Source: Thermoanaerobacterium saccharolyticum (GTDB lineage: Bacteria; Bacillota; Thermoanaerobacteria; Thermoanaerobacterales; Thermoanaerobacteraceae). From it: DNA of 50,311 nt. The position numbers and the translations under genes are program-made. The stretch spans positions 1 through 50,311 of the forward strand of contig NZ_BBKT01000019.1 in the NCBI RefSeq assembly GCF_000747665.1. Direction: 5' to 3'. A model generated the notes under the pieces. That model made no database searches. It was given only the letters and a program-made list of their open reading frames with translations, and was not told where the DNA came from. Positions 31,887 through 41,646 of this stretch are shown piece by piece (position 1 is the stretch's first letter; every line of letters starts with the position of its first letter).

Positions 31887-33113
31887 TTATTGCCCATTCG
31901 AGCCTGAAAGTTTTACATTAACTGTAAGTGTTTGACCATTTCTCCATACTGTTACGCTTATTACATCTCCTATTTTATGATTGTTTAAAATATTTTCAAG
32001 TTGATTAAATGTTGTTACGTTAGTCCCATCTACAGCAGTTATTATATCACCTGCTTGAAGACCTGCAGCATCAGCGCCACTTCCTTGCTGTACTTGTGCA
32101 ATATAAAGTCCTACTGGTATATTGTATTGATTTGCTTGCTGCTGTGTTATCTGCTGCACGCTTACACCTATAACAGGTCTTTCCACATATCCCTTTTGAA
32201 TAAGCTCTTCAATTATAGGTTTTGCCTCGTTTATAGGTATCGCAAAGCCCATTCCCTCAAGCGGCACACTTTGGCTTTGAAATAGCCCAAAAGGATCTCC
32301 AGAACTTGAACCACCAGTTGATGTAAGCTTTATGCTTGTTATTCCTATCACTTCGCCGATGCTATTTACAAGAGGTCCTCCACTGTTTCCTGGATTTATT
32401 GCGGCATCTGTCTGTATTAGATTTACTGGGCCATAATCACTTTGCAAATTTCGATTTAAACCACTTATTATACCTGCTGTTGCAGTTCCAGCAAAGCTAT
32501 CACCCAATGGATTTCCTATAGCTACTGCTAATTCTCCTACTTCAAGCTTTGATGAATCTCCTAATTTTGCAGGTGTCAAATTTGTAGCATTTATCTTTAA
32601 AACCGCAAGATCAGTCCTTGAATCCTTTCCTACCAATTGTGCAGGAAATTTCCTTCCGTCAGACAAGTTTACGGTTATCTTTGATGCACCTTCCACAACA
32701 TGATCATTTGTGACAATGTGGCCTTCCGAATCTATGATTATTCCAGAGCCGCTTCCTTCCTCAACGTAAGAATTGCCACCGTATCCATAAGCCCCATAAC
32801 CACTAATATATGTATCTATTCCGACAACCGATGGGCTTACGGCCTTCACAATGTTTGTAATCAAGTTAAAATTGTTGTTATCAGATGAAAGCGGCAAATA
32901 CCTATTCACAACCTGAGTATTGCCTGTATCAGCGTATTTGACAATTCCTGCTCCTAAGGCACCACCAGCCAATGCAGCAACAAGTGCCACAGCGACAAAT
33001 GACATAAACATTTTTCTTCTATATCTTTTAACCATCTTGCCTAAACTTTTCTTATCATTTTTTGGATTAACGTCAGGAAGCCTGTAATTTTCAAAACCAT
33101 TGTTGAATTCCAT
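31887..33113 (-). CDS. HtrA/DegP-type trypsin-like serine protease with PDZ domain
   Basis: A membrane-anchored quality-control protease, 408 residues. A cytoplasmic basic N-terminus is followed by one TM segment (MSFVAVALVAALAGGALGAG, about residues 36-56), with the rest outside the cell. Catalytic triad: His in VTNDHVVEGA, Asp in DSRTDLAVLKI, Ser in NPGNSGGPLVNS. A C-terminal PDZ domain reads GLQAGDIITAVDGTNVTTF. The ATG at 33113 has GAGGAGG upstream. Monocistronic with its own terminator. Handles misfolded secreted proteins. Confidence 0.93.
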   Translation of the reverse strand: MEFNNGFENYRLPDVNPKNDKKSLGKMVKRYRRKMFMSFVAVALVAALAGGALGAGIVKYADTGNTQVVNRYLPLSSDNNNFNLITNIVKAVSPSVVGIDTYISGYGAYGYGGNSYVEEGSGSGIIIDSEGHIVTNDHVVEGASKITVNLSDGRKFPAQLVGKDSRTDLAVLKINATNLTPAKLGDSSKLEVGELAVAIGNPLGDSFAGTATAGIISGLNRNLQSDYGPVNLIQTDAAINPGNSGGPLVNSIGEVIGITSIKLTSTGGSSSGDPFGLFQSQSVPLEGMGFAIPINEAKPIIEELIQKGYVERPVIGVSVQQITQQQANQYNIPVGLYIAQVQQGSGADAAGLQAGDIITAVDGTNVTTFNQLENILNNHKIGDVISVTVWRNGQTLTVNVKLSGSNGQ

Positions 33114-33290
33114 TATACCAACCTCCTCATACTTTATTCTTTCCACGATTATATTATAAATAACATTTTTTAAGAATTTGTGAATACTTTGTAAATATTT
33201 TTTTACGTTTTAAAAAATTAAGCTATCCTTATATCATAGATAACTTAATTTTACGTCCTATGAATATGTTGAAAGTTGAATATAGATTTT

Positions 33291-34034
33291 TTAAATCAGT
33301 TGATGGTTCTTTGTAAAAAATTGAGTATATGATAGAAGTGCAACTGTAAAACACGCTATTGCTGTAGTAGATGTCATCATAAATGTAACCATCATTTGGT
33401 ATTTCACTGCATTTACAGGATCAACACCTCCAAGTATAAGCCCCGTCATCATACCTGGTAACTGCACAATTCCAAGTGTTTTCATGCTGTCTATCGTAGG
33501 CATCATTCCTGTTTTAATAGCTATTTTTAATATTTTTTGTGATGCTTGTCTTGAATTAGCCCCTAAAGCAAGGTATGTTTCAATTTCATGTCTTCTACTT
33601 TTTACCTCATCTTTAAGCCTTGACACTGTCAATCCTGATGAAACCATTGCATTTCCTATTATCATCCCAGATACAGGAATCACTTCCTGCGGCCTAAAAT
33701 GGATACTACCAAATAATATGAGTGCTGTAAGTGTTATAGCGGCACCAAATGCAATAGATATCGTTATAAAATAAAACACATGCGGAATTCCACTTCCTCT
33801 TTTTGCAGCATTATTTCCTGCCACAATAATCATTGCAATTACCATAGCGAGTGTAAATAATATACTGTTAGCATAGAAAATATAATGAAGAATATATCCT
33901 ACAAATGTAAGCTGTACAATTGCTCTTATAGAGCCAATAACAATTTCTTTTTCAACGCCAAGTTTTTGATAATACGAAATAAAAATTGATATTAACACGA
34001 GACTTGATGACATTACAAGCGACAAAACGTTCAT
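33291..34034 (-). CDS. fetB: FetB/YbbM-type ABC transporter permease (UPF0014)
   Basis: An integral-membrane permease of 247 residues with about seven hydrophobic segments. The UPF0014 hallmarks are visible: VIGSIRAIVQLTFVGYIL, PVSGMIIGNAMVSSGLTVSRL and GANSRQASQKILKIAIKTGMMPTIDSMKTLGIVQLPGMMTGLILGG. E. coli FetAB is linked to iron export and metal stress resistance; the substrate here is inferred from that. The ATG overlaps the fetA stop by four bases with GGAGGGG ahead, so the two are coupled. Confidence 0.88.
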   Translation of the reverse strand: MNVLSLVMSSSLVLISIFISYYQKLGVEKEIVIGSIRAIVQLTFVGYILHYIFYANSILFTLAMVIAMIIVAGNNAAKRGSGIPHVFYFITISIAFGAAITLTALILFGSIHFRPQEVIPVSGMIIGNAMVSSGLTVSRLKDEVKSRRHEIETYLALGANSRQASQKILKIAIKTGMMPTIDSMKTLGIVQLPGMMTGLILGGVDPVNAVKYQMMVTFMMTSTTAIACFTVALLSYTQFFTKNHQLI

Positions 34035-34759
34035 TCAATCCCCTCCTTTGTCAATTTTCCATTAATAAAAAGTCTTGTTAAATCATTTTTAGGATTTGAG
34101 AAAAAAGCCTTCGTATTTCCATATTCAATCAGTCTGCCATTATTAATAAAAATGGTAAAGTCTCCAACACGCTTCGCTTGTTCCATATTATGTGTAATCC
34201 ATATAATTGTAAGATTTAATTTGTTTTTTAACTCAATGACAAGATCCTCAATCACTTGTGTAGATGCTGGATCAAGGGCTGACGTTGGTTCATCCAATAG
34301 TAATACTGTAGGCTCATTTGCAAGTGACCTCGCTATTGAAATTCTCTGTGCTTCACCGCCAGATAAGTCATCAACTTTTCTTGTTCTGTAACTTTTGTCT
34401 AGTCCAACCATACTTAAATAGTAGTCAACATTAGTATCTCTTTGACCTCTTATCATGGGTCCATATTTTATATTGTCTTCAACAGTTCCTTCAAAAAGAT
34501 ATGGCTGCTGAAAAACCATTCCTATCCTGCGCCTAAGCTTAATTATGTCATAATCCTTGATGTTTTTTTCGTCTATCAATATTTTCCCTTCAGTTGGGTC
34601 AATAAGTCTATTTATTAATTTTATAAAAGTAGATTTACCAGCACCAGATGGCCCTATTATTGTATATATATAGCCAAAAGAAATTTCCATTGATATATCT
34701 TTCAGTATTACATCATCATGATCCTTAAAACCTACATCAATAAACTTTATCTTTTTCAT
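34031..34759 (-). CDS. fetA: FetA/YbbL-type ABC transporter ATP-binding protein
   Basis: The ATPase partner of the FetB-like permease, 242 residues. Walker A GPSGAGKST, Q-loop VFQQPYLFEG, signature LSGGEAQRISIARSL, Walker B VLLLDEPTSALDP and H-loop WITHNMEQA are complete. The ATG at 34759 is unusually far from the best SD: GAGGAGG lies 15 bases upstream, and the last part of the spacer (CATTT-ACGCG-AAATG) can pair with the start codon. That could lower or regulate initiation. Two-gene operon with fetB. Confidence 0.9.
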   Translation of the reverse strand: MKKIKFIDVGFKDHDDVILKDISMEISFGYIYTIIGPSGAGKSTFIKLINRLIDPTEGKILIDEKNIKDYDIIKLRRRIGMVFQQPYLFEGTVEDNIKYGPMIRGQRDTNVDYYLSMVGLDKSYRTRKVDDLSGGEAQRISIARSLANEPTVLLLDEPTSALDPASTQVIEDLVIELKNKLNLTIIWITHNMEQAKRVGDFTIFINNGRLIEYGNTKAFFSNPKNDLTRLFINGKLTKEGIE

Positions 34760-34850
34760 TTCGCGTAAATGTATCCTCCTCGTACAATTATTATTAAAGA
34801 CAATAAATTTGTCCCTATATCATAACATAAATTTTGAAAAATGCTCTTTC

Positions 34851-36044
34851 TTATATTCCTGATTCTTTATCTTCATGAAATCGACTTACACTCAATATGA
34901 TGGCAATCAAAGCTGCAGATCCAAGTCCAAGAATACCGCCAAACCAAAATGGTGCATCTGGACTTATATGAACCCACATAGCTCCAGCTATAATAGATGC
35001 CAGTAATAATCCTATACCTTGAATCATACCATAAATACCCAATACTGTACCTTTATATTTATCATGGGAAACTTCAGCTACAAATGCTCGCTCAGCACCA
35101 CTTATAAATGCCGTATAAGCTCCATAAAATATAAATAAAATGAAAAATATGATTTTTGAATTAAACAGTGCAAATCCTAAATATACAATTCCATAAATAG
35201 CATAACCTGAAACTAAAATCAATCTCCTGCCAAATTTATCTGACAACCTCCCGGAAGGAATAGCAAGTAGTGATGTGGAAATATTAAATGCGAGATAAAG
35301 AAGCATGACATATAATGAAGAAAAACCCGAATTTTGTGCTTTCAAAAGCAGAAAAGTATTTGACGAATTTCCAAGGTTGAAAATAAATATAATAGCAAGA
35401 TAGAGTTTTAATTTTAAGCTTAAATTTACGTTTTTAAACGTTAGTTTCTCACTTTTTTGTTTTTCACTTTTATCTTCTTTTATAAAAGGAATAATTAAAA
35501 TGCCAAGGACAGCGGGAACAACCGACCACATAAACGCTACTCTATACTTTAGCCCAATAGCCACGACAATAAAAGCAACAAAAGCTCCTACAGAAGATCC
35601 AGCCATATCAAGCATTTTATGTAATCCATAAGACCCACCAAGCTTGTTTTTTTCACTAGACTGTGCAATAAGAGCGTCTCGTGGTGCAGTACGGATGCCT
35701 TTTCCTGTGCGATCTATAATTCGAGCTATTAAGACACCTATCCATGATCCTGCTAAAAGGAGAAGTATTTTATAGATAACTGAAGCTGAATATCCAATAA
35801 AAGTCAGCACTTTCTTATTTTTATATTTATCACCTATGTAACCGCTAAAAACCTTTAAAATCGATGCTATGCTTTCAGCAATACCCTCAATAATTCCTAC
35901 AATTGCTGGTGAAGCCCCCAATGTTGCAGTCAGGAAAAGTGGTACTATCGGATACACCATTTCTGTACTCATATCAATAAGTAAACTTACCATGCCAATC
36001 AACACAATATTTGATACAGCAATTTCCTTTTTTGAATTTGTCAT
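34851..36044 (-). CDS. Major facilitator superfamily transporter
   Basis: A 12-TM drug/metabolite-type MFS carrier of about 397 residues. Motifs: SLLIDMSTEMVYPIVPLFL at TM1, FSGYIGDKYKNKKVLTFIGY (loop 2-3 signature), IARIIDRTGKGIRTAPRDALIA (typical of YfcJ/tetracycline-like MFS_1 clades), and GRLSDKFGRRLILVSGY in the second half. The substrate is unknown. The ATG at 36044 is taken; AAGGAG is 11 bases upstream, and a TTG at 36050 is an alternative. Stands alone on the minus strand after the fetAB genes. Confidence 0.85.
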   Translation of the reverse strand: MTNSKKEIAVSNIVLIGMVSLLIDMSTEMVYPIVPLFLTATLGASPAIVGIIEGIAESIASILKVFSGYIGDKYKNKKVLTFIGYSASVIYKILLLLAGSWIGVLIARIIDRTGKGIRTAPRDALIAQSSEKNKLGGSYGLHKMLDMAGSSVGAFVAFIVVAIGLKYRVAFMWSVVPAVLGILIIPFIKEDKSEKQKSEKLTFKNVNLSLKLKLYLAIIFIFNLGNSSNTFLLLKAQNSGFSSLYVMLLYLAFNISTSLLAIPSGRLSDKFGRRLILVSGYAIYGIVYLGFALFNSKIIFFILFIFYGAYTAFISGAERAFVAEVSHDKYKGTVLGIYGMIQGIGLLLASIIAGAMWVHISPDAPFWFGGILGLGSAALIAIILSVSRFHEDKESGI

Positions 36045-36173
36045 GATCAATTGACTCCTTCCAAAATTTTTTATATTCTGCATGAAATGATATAAACCAC
36101 ATTGAAAGTTGTTAATATAATTTTAAATTAACTTAAAGTAACTTTGCAAATATTTATAGTAAAAAATAAAAAA

Positions 36174-36198
36174 AGCTATCCTTATATAATGGATAGCT
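36174..36198 (-). terminator. Intrinsic terminator after the DUF1847 gene
   Basis: AGCTATCC / GGATAGCT, perfect 8-bp stem with an 8-base loop. On the minus strand it is followed by TTTTTTTATTTTTT. Confidence 0.85.
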
Positions 36199-36204
36199 CT
36201 TTTC

Positions 36205-36798
36205 TTATTCTTCAAATGCCTTTACAGGACAATGACCGTACTTCCTGTCCTTAGCGACTAAAGTCGTCACATATGCTTTAGAATTTTTGTTAAATAATAT
36301 ATCGTGGCCAACGCAAAGCCCAACAACAACATTTAGTTCTGTATTTTCTTTATTCATTATTTCAGCTTGTGTAATAGGATTGCATGTTGCAATGAATTTG
36401 TCCCTCTTTTTCTCTATTCCAATTTCTTTTACATCTACTGATCCTACTTTACAACACACTGGTACAACTGTAATATCGTATTTATCAAGCATCTTTACAA
36501 ATTTCTTTGCTTCTTTTTCAAGTGAATAACAAAAAGCAACGCCTATCTTCTTCATACCCATTTGCACAATTAAATTGATTATTTCATCTGCTCTGCTCCT
36601 TAATTCGCCATTTTCAGCCACAGGAAGCGTATTGGCTATTTTCATAATCTTATTCACATCATCATCATTGTTATATTTTTCAATTGAATCATTAATAATA
36701 TCTTTTTCCATAACTGTTGGGCAGTTCTTTGGGAAATTTTCATCACCTTTTGCGCAAGGTTTGTTAGGACATACTGCACAAGAATATGTTGAATTCAT
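36205..36798 (-). CDS. DUF1847 family protein (Cys-rich, possible metal binding)
   Basis: A 197-residue protein of unknown function matching the DUF1847 pattern. An N-terminal Cys cluster (CAVCPNKPCAKG, then NCPTVM) could bind a metal or Fe-S cluster. A later domain has VGVAFCYSL-like sequence (IGVAFCYSLEKEAKKF), PVCCKVGSVD, ATCNPITQAE and VVGLCVGHD, ending in KYGHCPVKA. Such proteins occur in anaerobes, often near redox genes. The ATG has AGAGGTG upstream. Nothing in the neighbourhood fixes its role. Confidence 0.75.
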   Translation of the reverse strand: MNSTYSCAVCPNKPCAKGDENFPKNCPTVMEKDIINDSIEKYNNDDDVNKIMKIANTLPVAENGELRSRADEIINLIVQMGMKKIGVAFCYSLEKEAKKFVKMLDKYDITVVPVCCKVGSVDVKEIGIEKKRDKFIATCNPITQAEIMNKENTELNVVVGLCVGHDILFNKNSKAYVTTLVAKDRKYGHCPVKAFEE

Positions 36799-36871
36799 AA
36801 AATCACCTCTTGTATACTGTATTCAAACATTATTATATCACATACCTATCCCATTGTATAGGGGTATTATA

Positions 36872-38222
36872 TCAAATATCTGCTTTATTTAATGTAAAAT
36901 AAAACGAAGTCCCCTTATTTATCTCGCTTTCTATATAATATTCACTGCCATGTAATTCTAATATTTCTTTTACTATTGCAAGTCCTAACCCTGTGCCTTT
37001 ATTATCACCTTTATAAAATTTCTTAAAAACATTCGGAAGTTCCTCTCTTTTTATACCTTTACCTGTATCTGATACGACGACTTTTACGTGATTGTTTTCT
37101 AATATCGCAGAAATAGTAATTAAACCTGCTTCACTAATGCTTTTTATAGAATTACTTAAAAGATTAATTATAACCCTTCTAATCAATTCAGCGTCTCCAT
37201 TTACAATAACATCAAGATTCTCCGGGACAATATTTATATTTTTACTATGCAGCAATGGTTCGAAGCTTAAAACCACATCGTCAACTAAACTCTTTAAATT
37301 AAAAGATGATATTTTTAATTTCACTAAACCTGATTGAAGCTTTGATAATGATAAAACATCATCTATCATTTTTGACATTCGATCGACTTCATTTAATGCA
37401 GCATTTAAATATCTATTTCTTTTTTCTTTATCTTCACCATAAAAGTCTAATAGCATTTCACAGTATCCTTTTATAAGTCCAAGAGGCGTCTTAAGGTCAT
37501 GTGTAATATTTGCGATTAAATCTCTTTTAAATTTCTCAGCTTTACTTAAGTTTTCTGCCATGCTATTCATCGACATTGCAAGATCTTCTAATTCGTCATT
37601 TGTCTTTACATCTAATTTCACATCAAGGTTTCCCGATGCTATGTTTTGCGCCGCATATTTTAAATCATCAATTGGCTTTGTTAACTTTTTTGATATGACA
37701 ATTGACATGATGATTATTACAACAATGCATATTAGTAGCATCAAAAAAAATTCACTTTTAAATATCACGGTAGTATCAGTAATAGTCGATAAAGGAATAG
37801 TCAAAACCAGTTTTGCATTTTGCTTGTTGTACGAAAATGCTCTTATAACCGCCAGAGATTTTACACCGATTGACGGATGCGTAAATTCTACAACACTTAA
37901 TCTTTCATTAGTATTTAGATAAGTTTTAGGTAATCCTATTCCGTAGCCTTGTCCGTTTCCACGGGTTCCGAAAATCAAGTTGCCTGTATCAGTTAATGCA
38001 ATTACTTTTGCATTGGATTCTTCCATAAGCTCATTAGCAATTTTGTCATCATTTTTGGCTAAAGCATTGGCAATTTCTAAGCTGTAGTTTTTTAGCTGAT
38101 TGATTTTATAATAAGTGTATATCTTCTCTATGAAAACAACTTGAGACAAGTAAAACAATAAAAAAAATTATTCCTGTTATAATCAAATACGTAATAAAAA
38201 GTTTTTTTCTTATGCCTCTCAC
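36872..38222 (-). CDS. Membrane sensor histidine kinase, frame interrupted at an 8-base homopolymer
   Basis: Partner of the OmpR-type regulator just upstream. From the GTG at 38222 the N-terminus reads MRGIRKKLFITYLIITG. At the A8 on the plus strand (38160-38167) the frame breaks; with seven it continues LLFYLSQVVFIEKIYTY, completing TM1 and a 449-residue protein. An extracytoplasmic region is followed by TM2 (FFLMLLICIVVIIIMSIVI), HAMP, HisKA (ANITHDLKTPLGLIKGYCEM, phospho-His) and HATPase (NLLSNSIKSIS, VSDTGKGI, GTGLGLAIVKEI). The GTG overlaps the SD region AGGTGGTGA at the end of the regulator gene, so they are coupled. Confidence 0.87.
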
Positions 38223-38223
38223 C

Positions 38224-38895
38224 TTAATCACCACCTAATTTGTATCCATAACCCCATACTGTTTTTATAATATCTCTTTTATCGCCAAGTTTTTCTCTCA
38301 ACTGCTTTATATGTGTATCAACTGTCCTTAAATCACCAAAAAATTCATATCCCCAAACAACATTAAGGCATTTCTCACGGCTTAATGCTTTCCCCATGTT
38401 TTGTGCAAGCAAACTTAAAAGATCAAATTCTTTTGGAGTAATGTCTATTTTCTTCCCATCGACTTTAACTACTCTTGAATCGGTATCTATAGTAATACCT
38501 GAAAAAGATATTAAATTATCCGATTCAGTCCATTTAGATCTCGATAAAATAGCTTTTATCCTGGCAATAATTTCTCTAGGGCTAAATGGTTTAACTACAT
38601 AATCGTCAGCGCCAAGTTCAAATCCTAAAAGTCTGTCGTATTCTTCACTGCGGGCAGTTATCATCATTACAGGGATTTTAGATGATTCTCTTATTGTCCT
38701 TAAAACATTCCATCCACTCATATCTGGCAACATAACATCCAACAGAATTATATCAAATGAATTATTTTTAAACATATTTATTCCTGTATTGCCATCTTCA
38801 GCAAATAAAGCATCAAAATTATTTTTCTCTAAGTAAGTTTTTAAAATGTCCCTCATTCCTTCTTCGTCTTCAATGACCAATACCTTTGCCATCAT
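38224..38895 (-). CDS. OmpR/PhoB-family response regulator
   Basis: A 223-residue two-component regulator. The receiver domain shows VIEDEEGMRD, phospho-Asp in IILLDVMLPDMSGW, MITAR, and Lys in YVVKPFSPRE. The winged-helix DNA-binding domain (about residues 125-223) shows ITPKEFDLLSLLAQN, and DLRTVDTHIKQLREKLG before IKTVWGYGYKLG. The SD GGAGGTG precedes the ATG. It is divergent from the secreted Gly-rich protein at 39051, a plausible target, and is followed directly by its kinase. Confidence 0.93.
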   Translation of the reverse strand: MMAKVLVIEDEEGMRDILKTYLEKNNFDALFAEDGNTGINMFKNNSFDIILLDVMLPDMSGWNVLRTIRESSKIPVMMITARSEEYDRLLGFELGADDYVVKPFSPREIIARIKAILSRSKWTESDNLISFSGITIDTDSRVVKVDGKKIDITPKEFDLLSLLAQNMGKALSREKCLNVVWGYEFFGDLRTVDTHIKQLREKLGDKRDIIKTVWGYGYKLGGD

Positions 38896-39050
38896 AAAGC
38901 ACCTCCATCTTTAGTTTACATATTTTAAAAACTATTTACAATATTATTAAAAAACCTTCACAAAAACATCACAATTTCATTAAAGATGTATCAAATATAA
39001 TGGGTAGAATAAAAGTGTAAGATAAATAAATTTTGAAAGGAGATGTTTTT

Positions 39051-39569
39051 ATGAACATCAAAAAATTAGTAGCATCAATAATGGTAGGGGGTTTGCTTTT
39101 AACAGGCATTGCTGCATATGCAGAGACAGCAAATAGCAATTCGCTTCAAGCAAACACATCATATACTGCACCAAGGTATGGCAGAGCTCAAATGGTAGAT
39201 TTTATGGCTAATCTTTTAGGAAAGTCTACAGATGAAACATTGAAACTTCTAAATTCCGGTAAGACACTACAACAAATAGCAGTTGAAAATGGCGTAAAAT
39301 TAGAGGATTTCAAAAATGCCTTGTTAAAACAAAAAACCGACTATATAGACCAAATGGTTAAAAATGGTGTAATAACAGAAGAAAGAGCTGCAGAGCTAAA
39401 ATCAATAATTAAGGAAAGAATAAATGCATGCGATGGCACTGGCAATGGTGGTGCAGGACTTGGAATAGGCTTTGGAAGAAATGGAATGTCCGGTAATGGA
39501 TACGGATATGGCAAAGGACATGGTACAGGCTTCGGTAAAAATATGCATTTTCAATCAGGGAACAATTAA
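39051..39569 (+). CDS. Secreted Gly-rich protein, DUF2680-like
   Basis: A 172-residue exported protein. The signal peptide is MNIKKLVASIMVGGLLLTGI ending AYAET (Ala-x-Ala cleavage). The mature part has LGKSTDETLKLLNSGKTLQQ and VKNGVITEERAAELKSIIKE, the helical pattern of DUF2680 proteins. A C-terminal Gly/Asn/His tail (FGRNGMSGNGYGYGKGHG) may be flexible or metal-binding. The ATG at 39051 has AAAGGAG upstream; a TTG six codons earlier overlaps that SD. It is divergent from the two-component system, suggesting an envelope stress role (inferred). Confidence 0.8.
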   Translation: MNIKKLVASIMVGGLLLTGIAAYAETANSNSLQANTSYTAPRYGRAQMVDFMANLLGKSTDETLKLLNSGKTLQQIAVENGVKLEDFKNALLKQKTDYIDQMVKNGVITEERAAELKSIIKERINACDGTGNGGAGLGIGFGRNGMSGNGYGYGKGHGTGFGKNMHFQSGNN

Positions 39570-39610
39570 GTGAAATCCTGAATGATGTTATACAATTTTC
39601 TGATTCATAT

Positions 39611-39644
39611 AATGTGGCCGCAAAAAATTCCCCGCGGCCATATT
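39611..39644. terminator. Bidirectional terminator between convergent genes
   Basis: AATGTGGCCGC / GCGGCCATATT form a strong G+C-rich stem between the convergent Gly-rich protein and NifX-like genes. The U-tracts are modest on both sides. Confidence 0.65.
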
Positions 39645-39656
39645 ATTTCCATATTT

Positions 39657-40013
39657 TTAGTCTTCACAGTGTCCTTTATGTTCATGTTTTTCACATGCAC
39701 TATCTGTAGATATCAAAGTTCCCTCAATATATCTCTTTACCACATCTTCAACATCGCCAGATGCACCTGTAATAACATCAATGCCGTAAGAATTAAATAA
39801 ATCTATTGCACTTGAGCCCATTCCACCAGAAATAATACATTCAACGCCTTTGTCTTTCAAAAATTCAGGCAAATACCCTGGTCTATGTCCTGGGTTTTCA
39901 ATAAAATTAGCACTTATTATCTTATCTTCCTCCACATTAAAAATCGTAAATCCCTCACAATGACCAAAATGCATTGAAACACTTCTTCCATCTGTAGCAA
40001 CAGCTATCTTCAT
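39657..40013 (-). CDS. NifX/NifB-type dinitrogenase iron-molybdenum cofactor family protein
   Basis: A 118-residue NifX-fold protein. Motifs: KIAVATDGRSVSMHFGHCEGFTIF at the N-terminus, the conserved GYLPEFLKDKGVECIISGGMGS, IDLFNSYGIDVITGASGDVEDVVKRYIEG, and a His/Cys tail (CEKHEHKGHCED). No nif genes are nearby, so it probably handles Fe-S or other metal clusters rather than nitrogenase. Its promoter carries the same 17-base sequence as that of the DUF5320-type gene at 42785, a common partner of such proteins. The ATG has AAAGGATGG upstream. Confidence 0.87.
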   Translation of the reverse strand: MKIAVATDGRSVSMHFGHCEGFTIFNVEEDKIISANFIENPGHRPGYLPEFLKDKGVECIISGGMGSSAIDLFNSYGIDVITGASGDVEDVVKRYIEGTLISTDSACEKHEHKGHCED

Positions 40014-40063
40014 TTAAGCATCCATCCTTTCAACATTTTAAACATACGTCATATACAATTATA

Positions 40064-40092
40064 AATATATAATTATTTTTGTCATATGTCAA
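40064..40092 (-). promoter_or_regulatory. Promoter with TTGACATATGACAA palindrome (NifX-like gene)
   Basis: On the minus strand the -35 TTGACA (40087-40092) and the -10 TATATT (40064-40069) are 17 bases apart. The -35 is the left half of the near-palindrome TTGACATATGACAA (40079-40092). The 17 bases 40076-40092 are identical to those at 43135-43151. Confidence 0.7.
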
Positions 40093-40120
40093 CAAAAATA
40101 TTAAAATTTCTCTGTAAAAA

Positions 40121-40140
40121 AATCCGGGATAACCCGGATT
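40121..40140. terminator. Strong bidirectional terminator after hydG
   Basis: Perfect 8-bp stem AATCCGGG / CCCGGATT with a 4-base loop. It is flanked by A-run and T-run on the two sides and lies four bases past hydG. Confidence 0.9.
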
Positions 40141-40143
40141 TTT

Positions 40144-41544
40144 TTAGAAGTACAGATCTCTTTCACCATTTTCTAACCGTTTGAGTCTATTTTTCGTCTC
40201 TTCTCTTACCTTATCAGAAGGAATATTTTCTATGTTTGCAGCAATCGTCTCTTCGCCTATGTCTTTTGTCGCTTCATCGCCGTAATCTAAAAGAAATTCC
40301 TTAAATGTAAGTATCGCATTCGGCAGACAGAAATTGTGAATCTGTCCTGATTTAGCAAAGCTCATAAACCTATCACCAGTACGGCCCATCCTATAACAAG
40401 CTGTACAGTAACTTGGCAGATAATGCTGTTCACATAGTGTTCTCAATATCTCATTTGGTGTCCTATGATCTCCTACCTCAAACTGTGGCTTCGTTTCAGC
40501 CTTTTTCGATATTTCCTCGTGATATCCACCTACACCCGTACAAGAACCTGCACTTATCTGAGATATACCTACACTTATGACTTCATCTCTGAATTCAGGA
40601 AGTTCTCTCGTAGACAAGATCATGCCCGTATACGGCACAGCAAGCCTTATTACAGCTACAAGCTTTTTAAAATCTCTGTCAGACACCAGATATGGGTATT
40701 CATCAAGTGTTATATTTAAAGCAGGTCTAAGCCTTGGAACAGATATAGTATGTGGTCCAACGCCAAATTTTTCATCAAGGTGATTTGCGTGATACAAAAG
40801 TGCTATTGTCTCGTACTTGTAGTCATAAAGTCCATACAAAACTCCCATGCCTACATCATCAATACCCGCTTCCATGGCTCTATCCATAGCAGTCGTATGA
40901 TAGTCATAGTCATGTTTAGGCCCTGTGGGATGCATGTATTCATATGTTGGCCTGTGATAAGTTTCTTGGAACAATATATACGTCCCTATGCCTACATCTT
41001 TTAATTTTTTATAATTTTCAACAGTTGTAGCAGCAATGTTTACATTGACTCTCCTTATGCTGCCATTTTTTAATTTTGTATCATAAATTGTCTTAATCAC
41101 ATCTAATACATAGTCAATAGGGCAATTTACAGGATCTTCACCTGCTTCCACAGCCAATCTTTTATGTCCCATTTCTTCCAGTATCTCTATCTCACGTCTT
41201 ACTTCATCCATAGTAAGTTTTTTGCGCTCTTGCTCATTGGAGTGTTTATAGCCGCAATACCTACAATTGTTAACACAATAATTGCTGATGTAAAGTGGTG
41301 CAAATATAACTATTCTGTTACCGTAAATTTGCTCTTTAATGTATCTTGCAACTTTGTACATTTCTTCAAGAAGCTCATCATCCTCCAAATTTAGAAGAAC
41401 TGCCGCTTCTTCAGGCGTAATGCCTTTCAAATTTTTGGCTTTTTCAATGATTCTCAGTGCTTCATCTTTTGATGCACTTTCACCATATTTTAAAGCTGCT
41501 TTTATCTTCTCGTCGTCAATAAAATCTGCAATTTGCCTATCCAT
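40144..41544 (-). CDS. hydG: [FeFe]-hydrogenase H-cluster maturase HydG (tyrosine lyase)
   Basis: A radical SAM enzyme that splits tyrosine to make the CO and CN ligands of the hydrogenase H-cluster. 466 residues, normal length. The radical SAM motif is CVNNCRYCGY (CxxxCxxC) at about residues 93-102. The auxiliary cluster site at the C-terminus is CTACYRMGRTGDRFMSFAKS plus a later Cys (HNFC), the pattern that separates HydG from ThiH. GVGMGVLYGLYDYKYE-like sequence marks the ThiH/HydG barrel. The ATG has AAGGAG upstream. HydE, HydF and hydrogenase subunits are not in this window. Confidence 0.95.
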   Translation of the reverse strand: MDRQIADFIDDEKIKAALKYGESASKDEALRIIEKAKNLKGITPEEAAVLLNLEDDELLEEMYKVARYIKEQIYGNRIVIFAPLYISNYCVNNCRYCGYKHSNEQERKKLTMDEVRREIEILEEMGHKRLAVEAGEDPVNCPIDYVLDVIKTIYDTKLKNGSIRRVNVNIAATTVENYKKLKDVGIGTYILFQETYHRPTYEYMHPTGPKHDYDYHTTAMDRAMEAGIDDVGMGVLYGLYDYKYETIALLYHANHLDEKFGVGPHTISVPRLRPALNITLDEYPYLVSDRDFKKLVAVIRLAVPYTGMILSTRELPEFRDEVISVGISQISAGSCTGVGGYHEEISKKAETKPQFEVGDHRTPNEILRTLCEQHYLPSYCTACYRMGRTGDRFMSFAKSGQIHNFCLPNAILTFKEFLLDYGDEATKDIGEETIAANIENIPSDKVREETKNRLKRLENGERDLYF

Positions 41545-41646
41545 ATATTAATTTCTCCTTCCCTTGCCCTCAGTAAATCCCTTGGGCTTAGTATTTATAA
41601 TAAAATTATATACCTATTTTGTTAAATATTCAACAATGAAATTTTA

